Shown: positions 33,746 through 42,184 of the stretch, piece by piece
How the letters are laid out: each line of letters starts with the position of its first letter
How positions within the stretch are numbered: the stretch's first letter is position 1
Made by a program: the position numbers and the translations under genes
The notes under the pieces: model-generated
Seen by the model: only the letters and a program-made list of their open reading frames with translations
Database searches by the model: none
What the model was told of the DNA's origin: nothing
Origin: Microseira sp041929235
GTDB taxonomy: Bacteria > Cyanobacteriota > Cyanobacteriia > Cyanobacteriales > Aerosakkonemataceae
Assembly (NCBI RefSeq): GCF_041929235.1
Contig: NZ_JBHFNP010000205.1
Location: 1 to 64,000 of the forward strand
DNA: 64,000 nucleotides
Reading direction: 5' to 3'

Positions 33746-33765
33746 GTTATAACCTTGGGCGTTGC

Positions 33766-33847
33766 TAATAGCTAATAGCTAATTGCGAGATGTGAAGCTC
33801 ACAACAATAATATCCTGACATTAGCCATTAGCCATTAGCCATTAGCC
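33766..33847. repeat. Short tandem repeats TAGCTAA and ATTAGCC
   Basis: GCTAATAGCTAATAGCTAAT is followed 40 nt later by four exact heptamers ATTAGCC (33820-33847). Heptanucleotide tandem repeats of this type are common in filamentous cyanobacteria. Confidence 0.8.
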
Positions 33848-33893
33848 GCTATGCATGAGATAACTAGCAACTTGAGTTATTTAGTTTAACAAG

Positions 33894-34022
33894 CAGGACT
33901 TACGCAAGGGCGTGCCTATCACCAAAGTTTCTGGCTGCTTCCGCGATTGCGGAAGGGAGGCATATCTCGAGTTGCCAAACAAACGATTTTTCAGAGAAAC
34001 TTTGGTGTTTGCGTAAGTCCTG
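33894..34022. repeat. MITE-like element, CAGGACTTACGCA family, copy G
   Basis: Ends CAGGACTTACGCAA and TTTGCGTAAGTCCTG are inverted repeats; the interior holds CACCAAAGTTTC and GAGAAACTTTGGTG, again inverted, plus an inserted CCGCGATTGCGG palindrome. Together with copy F and an element end it fills most of the 723-nt gap before the DUF751 gene. Confidence 0.85.
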
Positions 34023-34138
34023 ACAAGAGTCTTGTCAAGTGCTTTTTATGTTTTTCTTGACTCGCGACCTTAGTCACCTTTTGCCATTCATCCCGACACT
34101 CACCCGCGCCTGGTAGAGTGCAAAGCTTCTGGCTAGGG

Positions 34139-34177
34139 TGACATCCTCCCGGCGCTAACCTTGCGGTATAGCGCCGG
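34139..34177 (-). mobile_element. Isolated IS200/IS605-type right end
   Basis: Read on the minus strand: CCGGCGCTA...TAGCGCCGG stem followed by GAGGATGTCA. Both the hairpin position and the GAGGATGTCA ending match the right end after the tnpB relic at 3.3 kb. The minus-strand frame just upstream (34333-34180) reads like a degraded tail but no TnpB motif can be recognised in it. Confidence 0.5.
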
Positions 34178-34333
34178 CGTATCGATTGCTGGCGATTTGG
34201 CATTGCTAGTTTTTCCCTTGCGGGGTTTTGCCTCTGACCTAAATGGAATTGCTTCCACCCCCTGTAAGCTCTCACCCTCTCGTACAATGTAAAAAAGCTG
34301 TTGCTTTAGCAGCCCGCGGGAGCTGCAAGACAA

Positions 34334-34540
34334 ATGTTTGATGGATTTTGGGACAACGTTTCGCGCTATCCCCGGTTCTTAGTAACCATTATCTTGGGGA
34401 TATTCGTCAATACCTTCGGTTGGCTGACACCGCTATTTAAGCGCCCAGTTACGGCAATCGCTCTAATCGGCTTCCTGGTGGGTCTTTTAATTTTCGTTAG
34501 TTTAACCTTACGAGCGATGCTGGGATTGAGCGCGATTTAG
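34334..34540 (+). CDS. DUF751 family membrane protein (Ycf33-like)
   Basis: Encodes 68 residues with two transmembrane helices (FLVTIILGIFVNTFGWLTPLF and AIALIGFLVGLLIFVSLTLRAML) joined by a short basic loop (KRPVT), starting MFDGFWDNVSRYPRF. This matches the small DUF751/Ycf33-type family of cyanobacteria and plastids, whose role is unknown. GGGAG lies about 11 nt before the ATG. The gene is 35 nt upstream of rbfA, a linkage I recall from other cyanobacteria, so the two may be co-transcribed with the GH3 gene that follows. Confidence 0.85.
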   Translation: MFDGFWDNVSRYPRFLVTIILGIFVNTFGWLTPLFKRPVTAIALIGFLVGLLIFVSLTLRAMLGLSAI

Positions 34541-34575
34541 TTAGGATGGGTGAGAAACACTGGCTTTGAAATATT

Positions 34576-35004
34576 ATGGCTACGAATCGTCGCGTTTCTC
34601 GCGTTGCTGCCCAAATTCAACGCGAGGTCAGCCAACTGCTGCAAAACGGGATCAAAGATGACCGGGTGGGTTCCAGTATGGTCAGCGTCACCGATGTGGA
34701 TGTGTCCAACGACCTGCAACATGCCAAAATCTTTGTCAGTCTCTATGGCACTAACGAAGCGAAAGCCGAGACGATGGCTGCATTGAAAGAGGCTACGAGC
34801 TTCGTTCGCAAAGAACTAGGGGCGAGGGTGCGCCTGCGCCGCACCCCGGAAGTGGTGTTTGTGGAAGACCACTCCCTCGAACGGGGCGATCGCATCCTAT
34901 CGCTGATCAACCAGCTTTCCTCTAACCGCCGCGATGACGAGGAAACAGAGGCAGATGACAGCGACTATGATACAGTATCGGCAGAGGAAGAGGACAAACC
35001 TTGA
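34576..35004 (+). CDS. rbfA: 30S ribosome-binding factor A
   Basis: Assembly factor for 16S rRNA 5' end maturation and 30S subunit biogenesis, needed in the cold. Encodes 142 residues: the KH-like core starts NRRVSRVAAQIQREVSQLL, continues with SVTDVDVSNDLQHAKIFVSL and ends with LRRTPEVVFVEDHSLERGDRI, all standard. The C-terminal 25 residues (DDEETEADDSDYDTVSAEEE) are strongly acidic, as in other cyanobacterial members. Its stop codon overlaps the start of the GH3 gene by 4 nt (GAATG-type coupling at 35001). Confidence 0.95.
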   Translation: MATNRRVSRVAAQIQREVSQLLQNGIKDDRVGSSMVSVTDVDVSNDLQHAKIFVSLYGTNEAKAETMAALKEATSFVRKELGARVRLRRTPEVVFVEDHSLERGDRILSLINQLSSNRRDDEETEADDSDYDTVSAEEEDKP

Positions 35005-36707
35005 ATGCTTCTAAACTGCCCGATTTAAACACTCTGTCCCTGGAACAACAGGTGGCTCAGATGGTCGTCGTGCGAGCATCGGGCTACCTGTTCGACCATC
35101 AAATTCAGTATCCCGCCTGGGAACCAAAAGCGGCTAAGTTACAGCATTGGTTGCAAAATTTAGGCGTCGGCGGCGTTATTTTACTCGGCGGCAGTGCCCC
35201 AGAATTGGCACTGCGATCGCAACAACTGCAAAACTGGTCTAAAATCCCCCTACTGATCGCCGCCGATATTGAAGAAGGCGTCGGACAGCGCTTTTCTGGC
35301 GCGACTTGGTTTCCTCCCCCAATGGTTTTGTCCCCAATTGGGGATAAAAATCCCGCCCTCGCTCAGGAATACGCCGAGCAAATGGGAGCCATCACCGCAG
35401 CAGAAGCTCTGGCTATTGGTATAAACTGGGTACTCGCACCCGTAGTCGATGTTAATAACAATCCCGATAATCCAGTTATCAACGTCCGCGCCTTTGGCGA
35501 AACTCCAACCGATGTCAGCTGTTTGGCAACGGCTTTTATAAAAGGTGCTAAAAAATACCCCGTATTAACGACAGCTAAGCATTTTCCAGGACACGGAGAT
35601 ACGGCAACCGATTCTCACCTAGAATTACCTGTATTGCCCCACACCCCAGAAAGACTGGGTGAAATTGAACTACCCCCGTTTATCGCGGCTATAGAAGCTG
35701 GAGTGGACGCGGTGATGAGCGCTCACTTACTGATACCAGCTTGGGATGCAGAAAAACCGGCTACCCTGTCGGAAAAGATTTTGACACAACAACTACGGAA
35801 AAATTTGAGTTTTGACGGGTTAATTGTTACCGATGCGCTGGTAATGGGCGCGATCGCTTCTCGCTACGGTGCAAGGGAAGCACCCGTCTTGGCAGTGGAA
35901 GCCGCGGCAGATATTCTATTGATGCCGGTAGATCCAGAAGCCGCAATTGCAGCAGTATGCGATGCGGTTAAAACGGGGCGGATCTCCCCAGACAGAATTC
36001 GCGCCTCTTGTGAACGAATTTGGCAAGCTAAGCAGAAAGTGGCATATGGGGAAGAAAATTACCAAGAAGACAAGGGGACACGGGGACACCCAGACGCGGG
36101 GAATTGTGTAGAAACACTCTCCGCTCTCCCTTGTCTCCCATTCTCCACCTCCTCTTCCGTCTCCCCGCTATTGGCTCAGCTCGCTCAACCAAAAGCGATC
36201 GCTACCGCTGCCAATATCCTCCGGGAAAGCACGCAAGTTTTCGGGTCGGTTCCCTTGGAATTGGCAAAAGAATCCGGGAATTTACGAAACTTAATAGTGG
36301 TAGACAATATTTTGGATTGTGAATTTTTGTGTCGGACTGCCCCGGCGCTGGCAATTCCAGAGCAACTGGGGTACAAATCCCAACTCGTAGACTGCCATAC
36401 TCCCAGCATGTCAGTCTGTGGGGGAGAAGAAACTTTCTCTGCCACGGTGCTGCAACTGTTTATCCGAGGCAATCCTTTCCGAGGCAGTGCGGGACTGACT
36501 CAAATGGCGCGGGATTGGTTTAAGAAATTATTAAAAACCGGCGAACTGCAAGCGCTGGTGCTGTATGGTAGCCCTTATGTTAAAAAACTGTTCTTAGCCG
36601 CTTTACCGCCCGGAATCCCTTGTATATCGTCCTACGGTCAGATGCAGCAGGCACAAGCGATCGCCCTAGAAATTTTGTTCGGTAGAGCTTACCAAAACTC
36701 GCGATAA
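35001..36707 (+). CDS. Glycoside hydrolase family 3, beta-N-acetylhexosaminidase-like
   Basis: A 568-residue protein. The GH3 barrel (about 10-345) has the NagZ-type signature KHFPGHGDTATDSHLELPVL, with the His that acts as acid/base, and the nucleophile Asp in LIVTDALVMGAI. NagZ-type enzymes remove N-acetylglucosamine from peptidoglycan fragments or other N-acetylhexosamine glycans. There is a C-terminal second domain (about 390-568), longer than bacterial NagZ (about 340). No signal peptide, so cytoplasmic recycling is likely. Residues about 355-390 (ENYQEDKGTRGHPDAGNCVE then LPCLPFSTSSSV) interrupt the homologous sequence and their DNA is built of GGGGACACGG and CTCCxxCTC repeats, so a repeat has inserted in frame. 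Overlaps rbfA by 4 nt. Confidence 0.9.
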   Translation: MNASKLPDLNTLSLEQQVAQMVVVRASGYLFDHQIQYPAWEPKAAKLQHWLQNLGVGGVILLGGSAPELALRSQQLQNWSKIPLLIAADIEEGVGQRFSGATWFPPPMVLSPIGDKNPALAQEYAEQMGAITAAEALAIGINWVLAPVVDVNNNPDNPVINVRAFGETPTDVSCLATAFIKGAKKYPVLTTAKHFPGHGDTATDSHLELPVLPHTPERLGEIELPPFIAAIEAGVDAVMSAHLLIPAWDAEKPATLSEKILTQQLRKNLSFDGLIVTDALVMGAIASRYGAREAPVLAVEAAADILLMPVDPEAAIAAVCDAVKTGRISPDRIRASCERIWQAKQKVAYGEENYQEDKGTRGHPDAGNCVETLSALPCLPFSTSSSVSPLLAQLAQPKAIATAANILRESTQVFGSVPLELAKESGNLRNLIVVDNILDCEFLCRTAPALAIPEQLGYKSQLVDCHTPSMSVCGGEETFSATVLQLFIRGNPFRGSAGLTQMARDWFKKLLKTGELQALVLYGSPYVKKLFLAALPPGIPCISSYGQMQQAQAIALEILFGRAYQNSR

Positions 36708-37108
36708 TATCCGCTATTTGTTGGGGAATACTAAATTTAGAAAAGCTTTCTGGAGCGGAAGCTGCCGATTGAACTCTCAGATCGTCTTATCCGCTCTAGG
36801 CAAGTCTAGTCTGGCTTGCCGGGGCATTTGAGTTTCAGTAACTCCTCCCGTGGGTAATACTTAACCTTTGGATTACCTGCTGCTTACTTTACCCTAAAGG
36901 CCAAGCCATAGGATGAGAGGGGAAAGCCGCTTAGATCTGTGTATAACGATTTGGAGGTAATGTCAATATTTGCTGACTTTGGAAACATTTATTAATATAA
37001 AGGAGCGGTGGATAGCGTAAAAATGAAAATCGTTCAGTATATTGAACTACAAACTATCCGCTTCTTTTGCCCATAACCTTAAGCCCTCTTAGTTTGAGAG
37101 ATATTACA
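36708..37108. other. Intergenic region before the DUF4327 gene
   Basis: 401 nt without a convincing gene. A 17-codon frame starting at 37023 (MKIVQYIELQTIRFFCP) follows AAAGGAGCGG at some distance and could be a leader peptide, but there is nothing else to support it. The promoter of the DUF4327 gene should lie here. Confidence 0.4.
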
Positions 37109-37360
37109 ATGAGCGTTAAAACGGTATCATCTGTGGTTACATCTACGTCAGTTCAATACACACTAGAGGTGATTCAAGAGGAAGCACGTCGGCTGGTGCA
37201 TAAAGGAGTTGTTAGCCGCCAGCAACCCATATACACGCTTTGCCAATTCATCCCGGCGCGGGAATGGGGGTGGGTTGAGTGCGAATTGGAAAAGAACAAT
37301 TATTTACTCAGGGATAGGATTGGCGATTTAATGGGCCATGAAGAATGGCAGAATGACTGA
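37109..37360 (+). CDS. DUF4327 family protein
   Basis: From the ATG at 37109 (GAGAG about 7 nt before it) the protein has 83 residues. The block VQYTLEVIQEEARRLVHKGV followed by VSRQQPIYTLCQFIPAREW and RDRIGDLMGHEEW is the DUF4327 signature, a small cyanobacterial family of unknown function. An earlier in-frame start at 37067 would only add 14 unrelated residues. Soluble, no membrane segment. It stands alone between rbfA-GH3 and a convergent gene. Confidence 0.9.
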   Translation: MSVKTVSSVVTSTSVQYTLEVIQEEARRLVHKGVVSRQQPIYTLCQFIPAREWGWVECELEKNNYLLRDRIGDLMGHEEWQND

Positions 37361-37512
37361 AGTCGTTGGTAGGTGCTTGCGTCAGCCGTCAGAGGTAACA
37401 AGCAAATCCTTCTGACAACTGACTCACGATAGATGACAAAAAACAGATGGGAAAAAAGTCAATGAGTCCTAATCAGGCGATCGCAACAGAGCGATCGCCG
37501 CTACGATTTTTA

Positions 37513-37899
37513 TCACCGATCGTCTTGAGAACGCAAATTTTCTAACTCCGCACGCATAGCAGCAATTTGGGCAATCAGTTCCTGGATTTCTAGCTGCACA
37601 TCCGTTGCAGCAGCGGGGTTAGGCGTCGCGGGACTTGTACCGGCAGTTGGTGGTGTGGCGCTCGTGGTTTGATTGGTTTGTTGGCGCAAGAGCGAATCAA
37701 CGTAACTGCGAGCTTCCTGCTCTGTTATTTCGCCTTTTTCAGACCATTCTTGAGTCAACTGGATCAACTGTGACCCCAGCTTGGACAAAGTTTCGGATCG
37801 CTTTTGATCGTCTTGCAGGGTTTCGACTAGGGAAGCCGTAGCGCCTAGAGAAATGCGAAACCCTTGTTGCAGTAGCAGAATCAGGTTATCGGAGTTCAT
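37513..37899 (-). CDS. Conserved cyanobacterial helical protein (phasin-like by length and composition)
   Basis: From the ATG at 37899 the protein has 128 residues: an N-terminal helical part (SDNLILLLQQGFRISLGATASLVETLQDDQKRS in pieces), WSEKGEITEQEARSYVDSLL, a Thr/Pro/Ala linker (about 76-98), and a C-terminal coiled-coil helix (EIQELIAQIAAMRAELENL). This organisation is shared by many cyanobacterial hypothetical proteins and resembles phasin-type or structural adaptor proteins. No catalytic motif. It is convergent with the DUF4327 gene and lies just downstream of iscB on the same strand, with about 70 nt between. Confidence 0.7.
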   Translation of the reverse strand: MNSDNLILLLQQGFRISLGATASLVETLQDDQKRSETLSKLGSQLIQLTQEWSEKGEITEQEARSYVDSLLRQQTNQTTSATPPTAGTSPATPNPAAATDVQLEIQELIAQIAAMRAELENLRSQDDR

Positions 37900-37973
37900 T
37901 GCCAATTTTAGCTAGAGTCAGTTAATACTAGGAAGCTAATTTCCCAGTATATTCCGGAAACTTGTGGTAACGG

Positions 37974-39230
37974 TCATTTAAATCTGTAAGCATATCCATC
38001 CCTTCTGAAAACCGGGTCCAAGTCTTTGTGTTTAACCGATTTCTGCGTTTTATCTTTCAAGGTAAGAACAAAGCTACCTTTTGACCTTGGCGTTACCCTA
38101 CCTATCCCATAAAGCGGGTGACGTGCATAGTCGCCTGTAAGCCAACCAAAAATGGGTTTAAGTGGGTTGTGTCGAATCGGATATCCGTACTTGTTAAGAG
38201 CAGCTTTCTGTCTACCACCACGTCCTACAGCTTTGATCGGTAGAGGTTGACAGGTTTTGAGGATTGGTTGAGATGGCATTACTCCAACACATGCCGCATC
38301 AATCCAGTGGTCTTTAGGGAGTCCCGCTATCAGACGATTCATTTTGGTCATCCCTCCTGTCCCTGTCTGTACGCTCAGTATTTGGTTAAGAGTTTGGAAC
38401 AGTTTCCATCGGGTAGCATTAACCGCTGCGGCACCTTTTAAAGGTGTATTAGCTTGTTTGATAATACTTGCTAGCAATTCAGGCTTTTTCTTCAAAAACT
38501 CCTCAATTGGTTTATCCCCTTTTTTCTGATTGCAGCCATGACAAGCAATGGTTAAGTTACTGACTCGGTTGCTACCACCAGATGACTTTGGTTGAATGTG
38601 TTCTACCTCTAATCGCAAATCTTTCTTGCCGCAATAAGCACACTGTCGTCCCCACTTGGATAATAAGTATTCCCTGACTTCATAACCCCAAAGTTCGCCT
38701 TGTTGATACTCAATCCCGCTAATTTCTGGATCTACTAATTTCTGAGTATCAAACCTCACCAACTCCATTGAAAGCCCGGTAATAGGAGCATATCTACACA
38801 AGCGTTTAACCCAAGTCTCAATAGTTTGAACTCGGTGCATCAATGATGGAGTCAGCCAACCATCTGGACGTTTCCGATTATCAAACCGAGCTTGTCGATA
38901 CCGAGTTTTACGCTGTCTACGGTGAAGTCGCACTGCACGCCGAGATGCAAGGGAATCTTTGATTTGCTGTCCTCTATGCTCTAGGTTGGCTGCCCAAATC
39001 ACTTTTTCACCGTCTAATAAGGCCAATCCCGTTACTTTGGAACCAGGGTCAATTTTCAGGTTCAGGTTAGGGTTTTGAGGACTAGGAACTGCATGAAGAA
39101 GAATGATGGTAAACGGGTACATTCTCCACACTGCCGCTTTTCTCTTGGTTAGCAACTCCCTTGCTCGTTTGGGTGGAATAGGCGCCAGAGGTTGATTGTT
39201 AGTATCGACTAGAAAAACGTAATTTTCCAT
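37974..39230 (-). CDS. iscB: IscB, RNA-guided RuvC/HNH nuclease
   Basis: A 418-residue nuclease of the IscB family, the ancestors of Cas9, mobilised by IS200/IS605-type elements. All expected parts are present: N-terminal PLMP region (VFLVDTNNQPLAPIPPKRA), RuvC-I with D61 in KIDPGSKVTGLAL, the arginine-rich bridge helix (about 96-122), RuvC-II with E156 in LSMELVRFD, the HNH domain with C197xxC200, H211, N225, H231 and C230/C233 (VEHIQPKSSGGSNRVSNL), RuvC-III with H308 and D311 in KDHWIDAACVG, and a C-terminal target-site-recognition-like region. No stop or frameshift interrupts it. No TnpA is adjacent. The omega RNA should lie immediately upstream (39231-39440). Confidence 0.93.
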   Translation of the reverse strand: MENYVFLVDTNNQPLAPIPPKRARELLTKRKAAVWRMYPFTIILLHAVPSPQNPNLNLKIDPGSKVTGLALLDGEKVIWAANLEHRGQQIKDSLASRRAVRLHRRQRKTRYRQARFDNRKRPDGWLTPSLMHRVQTIETWVKRLCRYAPITGLSMELVRFDTQKLVDPEISGIEYQQGELWGYEVREYLLSKWGRQCAYCGKKDLRLEVEHIQPKSSGGSNRVSNLTIACHGCNQKKGDKPIEEFLKKKPELLASIIKQANTPLKGAAAVNATRWKLFQTLNQILSVQTGTGGMTKMNRLIAGLPKDHWIDAACVGVMPSQPILKTCQPLPIKAVGRGGRQKAALNKYGYPIRHNPLKPIFGWLTGDYARHPLYGIGRVTPRSKGSFVLTLKDKTQKSVKHKDLDPVFRRDGYAYRFK

Positions 39231-39440
39231 TTCTGGTAACTCAGTGGTAATGTCTGCCTCGACAATGTTGATTAGGCTTGTGAGGATACCGACACTAGGG
39301 CTATAAACCTCATTTACCCGTTACTTAATCGGTATCGATAGGGCTACAAACTGGCGTTCATTCGTAGGTATCATCACCCAATCAACGTAGGTTATATTTC
39401 AAACCTGAGTCTGCATCTATGGTAGGTAATTCCGGTAATT
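39231..39440 (-). ncRNA. HEARO / omega RNA of iscB
   Basis: In this family the guide RNA is encoded just 5' of iscB and runs into its start codon. Here the 200 nt before the ATG hold no open frame but have long-range complementarity: GATACCGA (39329-39336 read on the minus strand) with TCGGTATC (39285-39292), and GTTGATT with AATCAAC (39380-39386 and 39267-39273). The 3' part, AGGCAGACATTACCACTGAG, ends 6-10 nt before the start codon as in HEARO RNAs I recall. The guide would be at the high-coordinate end (about 39420-39460), but its exact boundary cannot be fixed by eye. Confidence 0.6.
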
Positions 39441-39577
39441 ACCGTAATTTACCAAGGTTTAACCTAAGAGGTAGTCGCTTTGGTGGCGGCATTAACGTCG
39501 AAGCAATAACAGGTTGCTTGTGCTGCTGTTAGAGCAACTGCCAAACCTAGTTTACAAGAATTTACGGAAAATAATAG

Positions 39578-39688
39578 AGCGGATTGCAGCCATAAAAGGT
39601 ACACCGCAAGTTTGTGTAGCGGCAGCATTAATGCTGCCGCTACACAAACTTGCCATAAGGCTTTCCCTGACTCGAAAAGCAATCCGCT
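39578..39688. repeat. MITE-like element, AGCGGATTGC family, copy 1
   Basis: Ends AGCGGATTGC (39578-39587) and GCAATCCGCT (39679-39688) are perfect inverted repeats bounding 111 bp. The interior has a perfect 48-bp palindrome (39606-39653) built on TTTGTGTAGCGGCAGCATT. The orientation is opposite to copies 2 and 3 (CTGACTCGAAAAGC here, GCTTTTCGAGT there). Confidence 0.9.
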
Positions 39689-39716
39689 GTATTTACCATA
39701 CATCTACCCACTTTGG

Positions 39717-40070
39717 CTAGCCGACCTGCTCGATATACTGGCTAACATCATCAACGAGCCTGGTGAGTTCGGCTTCGCTGGTTAAGCGAATGCGATCGTC
39801 GCGGACGGTGAGCAGCACTTTGGCAGCAAAGGGACTAGGCCAAATATTAGGATTGCAGAAAATTTCCAGAAAAATATCCCCCGTGTATTGATATTCCATT
39901 GGTTTTTGGGGATTGGCTTTACCTGGTGCGCCGGAAGTTTGGACAGCAACGGCTTTTAACCGTTCCATCAACTGATTGAGCGCAGCTTGTAACTCCCGTG
40001 CGGCTTGGGGTGTGAAGTTAAAAGAGACGGAACCTTCTACCAAGTTGAGCCTGAGTGGGGAAGCAGACAT
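39717..40070 (-). CDS. Conserved cyanobacterial protein of unknown function
   Basis: Encodes 117 residues, starting MSASPLRLNLVEGSVSFNF. A helix (QAARELQAALNQLMERLKAV) is followed by strands (YQYTGDIFLEIFC and KVLLTVRDDRIRLTS) and a C-terminal helix (AELTRLVDDVSQYIEQ). This is a compact alpha-beta protein without signal peptide or enzyme motif; I know similar short sequences only as hypothetical proteins in cyanobacteria. It stands alone, downstream of the MITE copy at 39.6 kb and transcribed in the same direction as iscB. Confidence 0.65.
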   Translation of the reverse strand: MSASPLRLNLVEGSVSFNFTPQAARELQAALNQLMERLKAVAVQTSGAPGKANPQKPMEYQYTGDIFLEIFCNPNIWPSPFAAKVLLTVRDDRIRLTSEAELTRLVDDVSQYIEQVG

Positions 40071-40177
40071 AAGTAATAGATCTGAACGTTCATCGATCTA
40101 TCTTACCGGGAGCCAGACTGGCAAGCGATCGCCGATAACTCTCTATTGTCAGGAACTACCTACCGTCGTCAGCCCCA

Positions 40178-40207
40178 CCTGAAATTACCTGAAATTACCT
40201 GAATTAT
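40178..40207. repeat. Decamer tandem repeat ACCTGAAATT
   Basis: Two exact copies and a third partial copy of ACCTGAAATT. The surrounding 383-nt gap (40071-40453) before the CARDB gene shows an AT-rich stretch that probably includes its promoter and no other recognisable feature. Confidence 0.7.
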
Positions 40208-40453
40208 CACAGTCCCGAATTTAACTGAATTATTGAATTGAATTATTCAACATACTAGCAATTGTAGAGTTAAAAACAACTCATGCAATTGCCACTCACT
40301 CTTTGGTTCAAACGTTTGAAAGAATGCCGAGAATCTTACAGAAAAGCGCAGATTTTTGGCTCAAGATAGCACAGAAGCCTCTAGGAACTGTCCAAGTTTT
40401 TTATTTCAACACATTCTTTCTGTAATTTTTGAGTATTTATCGGAGAAATAACA

Positions 40454-42004
40454 ATGGAATTCCTCACCCCAGAAATCAACCCCTTCCGCTCCAACATTGG
40501 TTTAGAATCAGCTAGCAACAGCACAGCAGCAATCGGTTTAGAAGCCAATCCCTTGCAAGGTTTGACTGCAAAGTTACCTGGGATGGGAGGAAGTGAAAGT
40601 GGGATAATTGACTCGCTGTCGAGGGCGTTAACGGTGGATAAAGGTGCAGTCAGCAGCTTTATTCTGGGGAACGATCCTGTTGCTGGTGCCATCGCTCCTA
40701 ACAACGCCCCCATCACCCGCGCTGATATCGATCCGCTCACGGGTGCAGCCAACAAAACTGCTACAGCAGCAGCATTAGTCGCCGGAGTCGATTTAGCAAG
40801 TCAATTCTTTAACGTTGTGCCAACTTCTCTCCAAGCTGGGAATAGCGTTAATTTCCAGTACCAAATTCAAAACCTCGGAACGAATGTCGCCGGTGCATCT
40901 ACGGTGAAATTCTACCTGTCCACCGATCGTTCCATAGGCGCCGGTGACTACGAATTGGGTAGTGCTTCTGTTGTTAGTTTAGGTGGCGGCGGTAACACGG
41001 GAATTTTAAACAAAACCTTGACCCTGCCAGGAGCCGGAAATGCCTTCTGGAAGTCGGTTGGTGATGGGAACTACTACATCGGCATGAAGGTAGATGCTAA
41101 CAATCAAGTCGCCGAATCGAACGAAAATAACAATGCTAGCACGGGTTTTTTCAAAGACTACGATAGCCTCAGCGTTGGGGGAACTAAAGTCGCTGACTTG
41201 TCGGGGAAATATTTCGATGTGATACAAGAACCCCTGAAAGCGGGAGACGGTTTCAGCGTCAACTATCAAATTCAAAACACGGGAGTTGGTACGGCTGCTG
41301 CCTCGACGGCGAAGTTCTATCTTTCCAAAGATAATGTTATCAACGCCAGCGATTACTTCTTAGGCAGCGCCTTTATAGGCAGCTTAGCTAGCAACACCAG
41401 TACCGCAACTTTGACGCAGAATCTAACCTTACCTGGGGCTGGAAATGCTTTCTGGAGTGGCGGTGATGGAACCTACCGCATCGGCATGATTGTAGATGCC
41501 AACAACAATGTCAGCGAGACAAATGAAGCCAACAACGCCAGTACGGGCGAATTTAAAGACTTCGATAGTCTATTGATTAACTACACCAAACTCAACCAAA
41601 TTAAGGTCAACATTAACCGCGTTGCCCAGATCGATAATTTAGATCCCGATCCTATTTTTACAAATCGGGCTGACTTCTATTCCAAAGTAACCATCGCTGG
41701 GGTACAGCAGAGCAGTCCAACGATTGATGGCAAAGATGATGTGAGTCCCAACTGGCAGTTTATTCAAACGGCAGGAGGTCGAGTTCCGATCAAAATTGAA
41801 CTGTGGGAAAGCGATACTGGCTCTGGTGACGAACACGTTGACATCAACTCAAGAACGGGTTACAAAGATCTAAATCTCACCTACGATCCGCTAACTGGAG
41901 CGATCTATGGAGATGTGGCTGGCAGCAAAGGACAGCAAATATACTCCTACGGTGCGGGTGACAGCGATCGCGGCAAGATTTGGTTCACGATCGATCACTT
42001 CTAG
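40454..42004 (+). CDS. CARDB-repeat surface protein
   Basis: A 516-residue protein with two CARDB-type beta-sandwich domains (about 120-250 and 255-380). Both have the pattern QIQNxGxxxAxASTxKFYLSxD, LTLPGAGNAFW, IGMxVDANNxVxExNExNNAS. This domain is typical of adhesion and extracellular proteins, often calcium-rich. The C-terminal part (about 385-516) is a further beta-rich domain with many aspartates (ESDTGSGDEHVDINSRTGY, YGAGDSDRGKIWF). The N-terminal 100 residues have no classical signal peptide; export may rely on another route such as type I secretion, though no transporter is near. The upstream spacer holds GGAGAAATAACAATG (ribosome site). A strong terminator follows. Confidence 0.85.
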   Translation: MEFLTPEINPFRSNIGLESASNSTAAIGLEANPLQGLTAKLPGMGGSESGIIDSLSRALTVDKGAVSSFILGNDPVAGAIAPNNAPITRADIDPLTGAANKTATAAALVAGVDLASQFFNVVPTSLQAGNSVNFQYQIQNLGTNVAGASTVKFYLSTDRSIGAGDYELGSASVVSLGGGGNTGILNKTLTLPGAGNAFWKSVGDGNYYIGMKVDANNQVAESNENNNASTGFFKDYDSLSVGGTKVADLSGKYFDVIQEPLKAGDGFSVNYQIQNTGVGTAAASTAKFYLSKDNVINASDYFLGSAFIGSLASNTSTATLTQNLTLPGAGNAFWSGGDGTYRIGMIVDANNNVSETNEANNASTGEFKDFDSLLINYTKLNQIKVNINRVAQIDNLDPDPIFTNRADFYSKVTIAGVQQSSPTIDGKDDVSPNWQFIQTAGGRVPIKIELWESDTGSGDEHVDINSRTGYKDLNLTYDPLTGAIYGDVAGSKGQQIYSYGAGDSDRGKIWFTIDHF

Positions 42005-42037
42005 TGTTTCGCTGCAGCCAGTTTTAGGATAATATTC

Positions 42038-42070
42038 AGATACCCGACTTCTCTAAGAAGTCGGGTATCT
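42038..42070 (+). terminator. Long hairpin after the CARDB gene
   Basis: AGATACCCGACTTC and GAAGTCGGGTATCT pair perfectly (14 bp) around a 5-nt loop, followed by AGCTTTT. AGTCGGGTATCT-type hairpins occur as dispersed repeats in cyanobacteria and also serve as terminators. Confidence 0.8.
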
Positions 42071-42184
42071 AGCTTTTGGCAGAGCAGGAGAAGAATCAGA
42101 TAAAAAATCTAACAGATTGCGGAAAAAATGTTTTCTTGTTGTATTTACCTAGGGAAATTTAAATTAAAATTTATCGATTTTTTT

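Noticed and set aside
33820..33847. Possible CRISPR-like repeats (ATTAGCC)
   Set aside because: Units of 7 bp directly abut one another with no spacers; this is a heptamer tandem repeat.
34133..34333. A 66-codon minus-strand gene before DUF751
   Set aside because: Its 3' part is the IS200/IS605-type right-end hairpin and no TnpB or other motif can be seen; treated as element debris.
38247..38529. Plus-strand frames opposite iscB
   Set aside because: Shadow frames of an intact nuclease gene.
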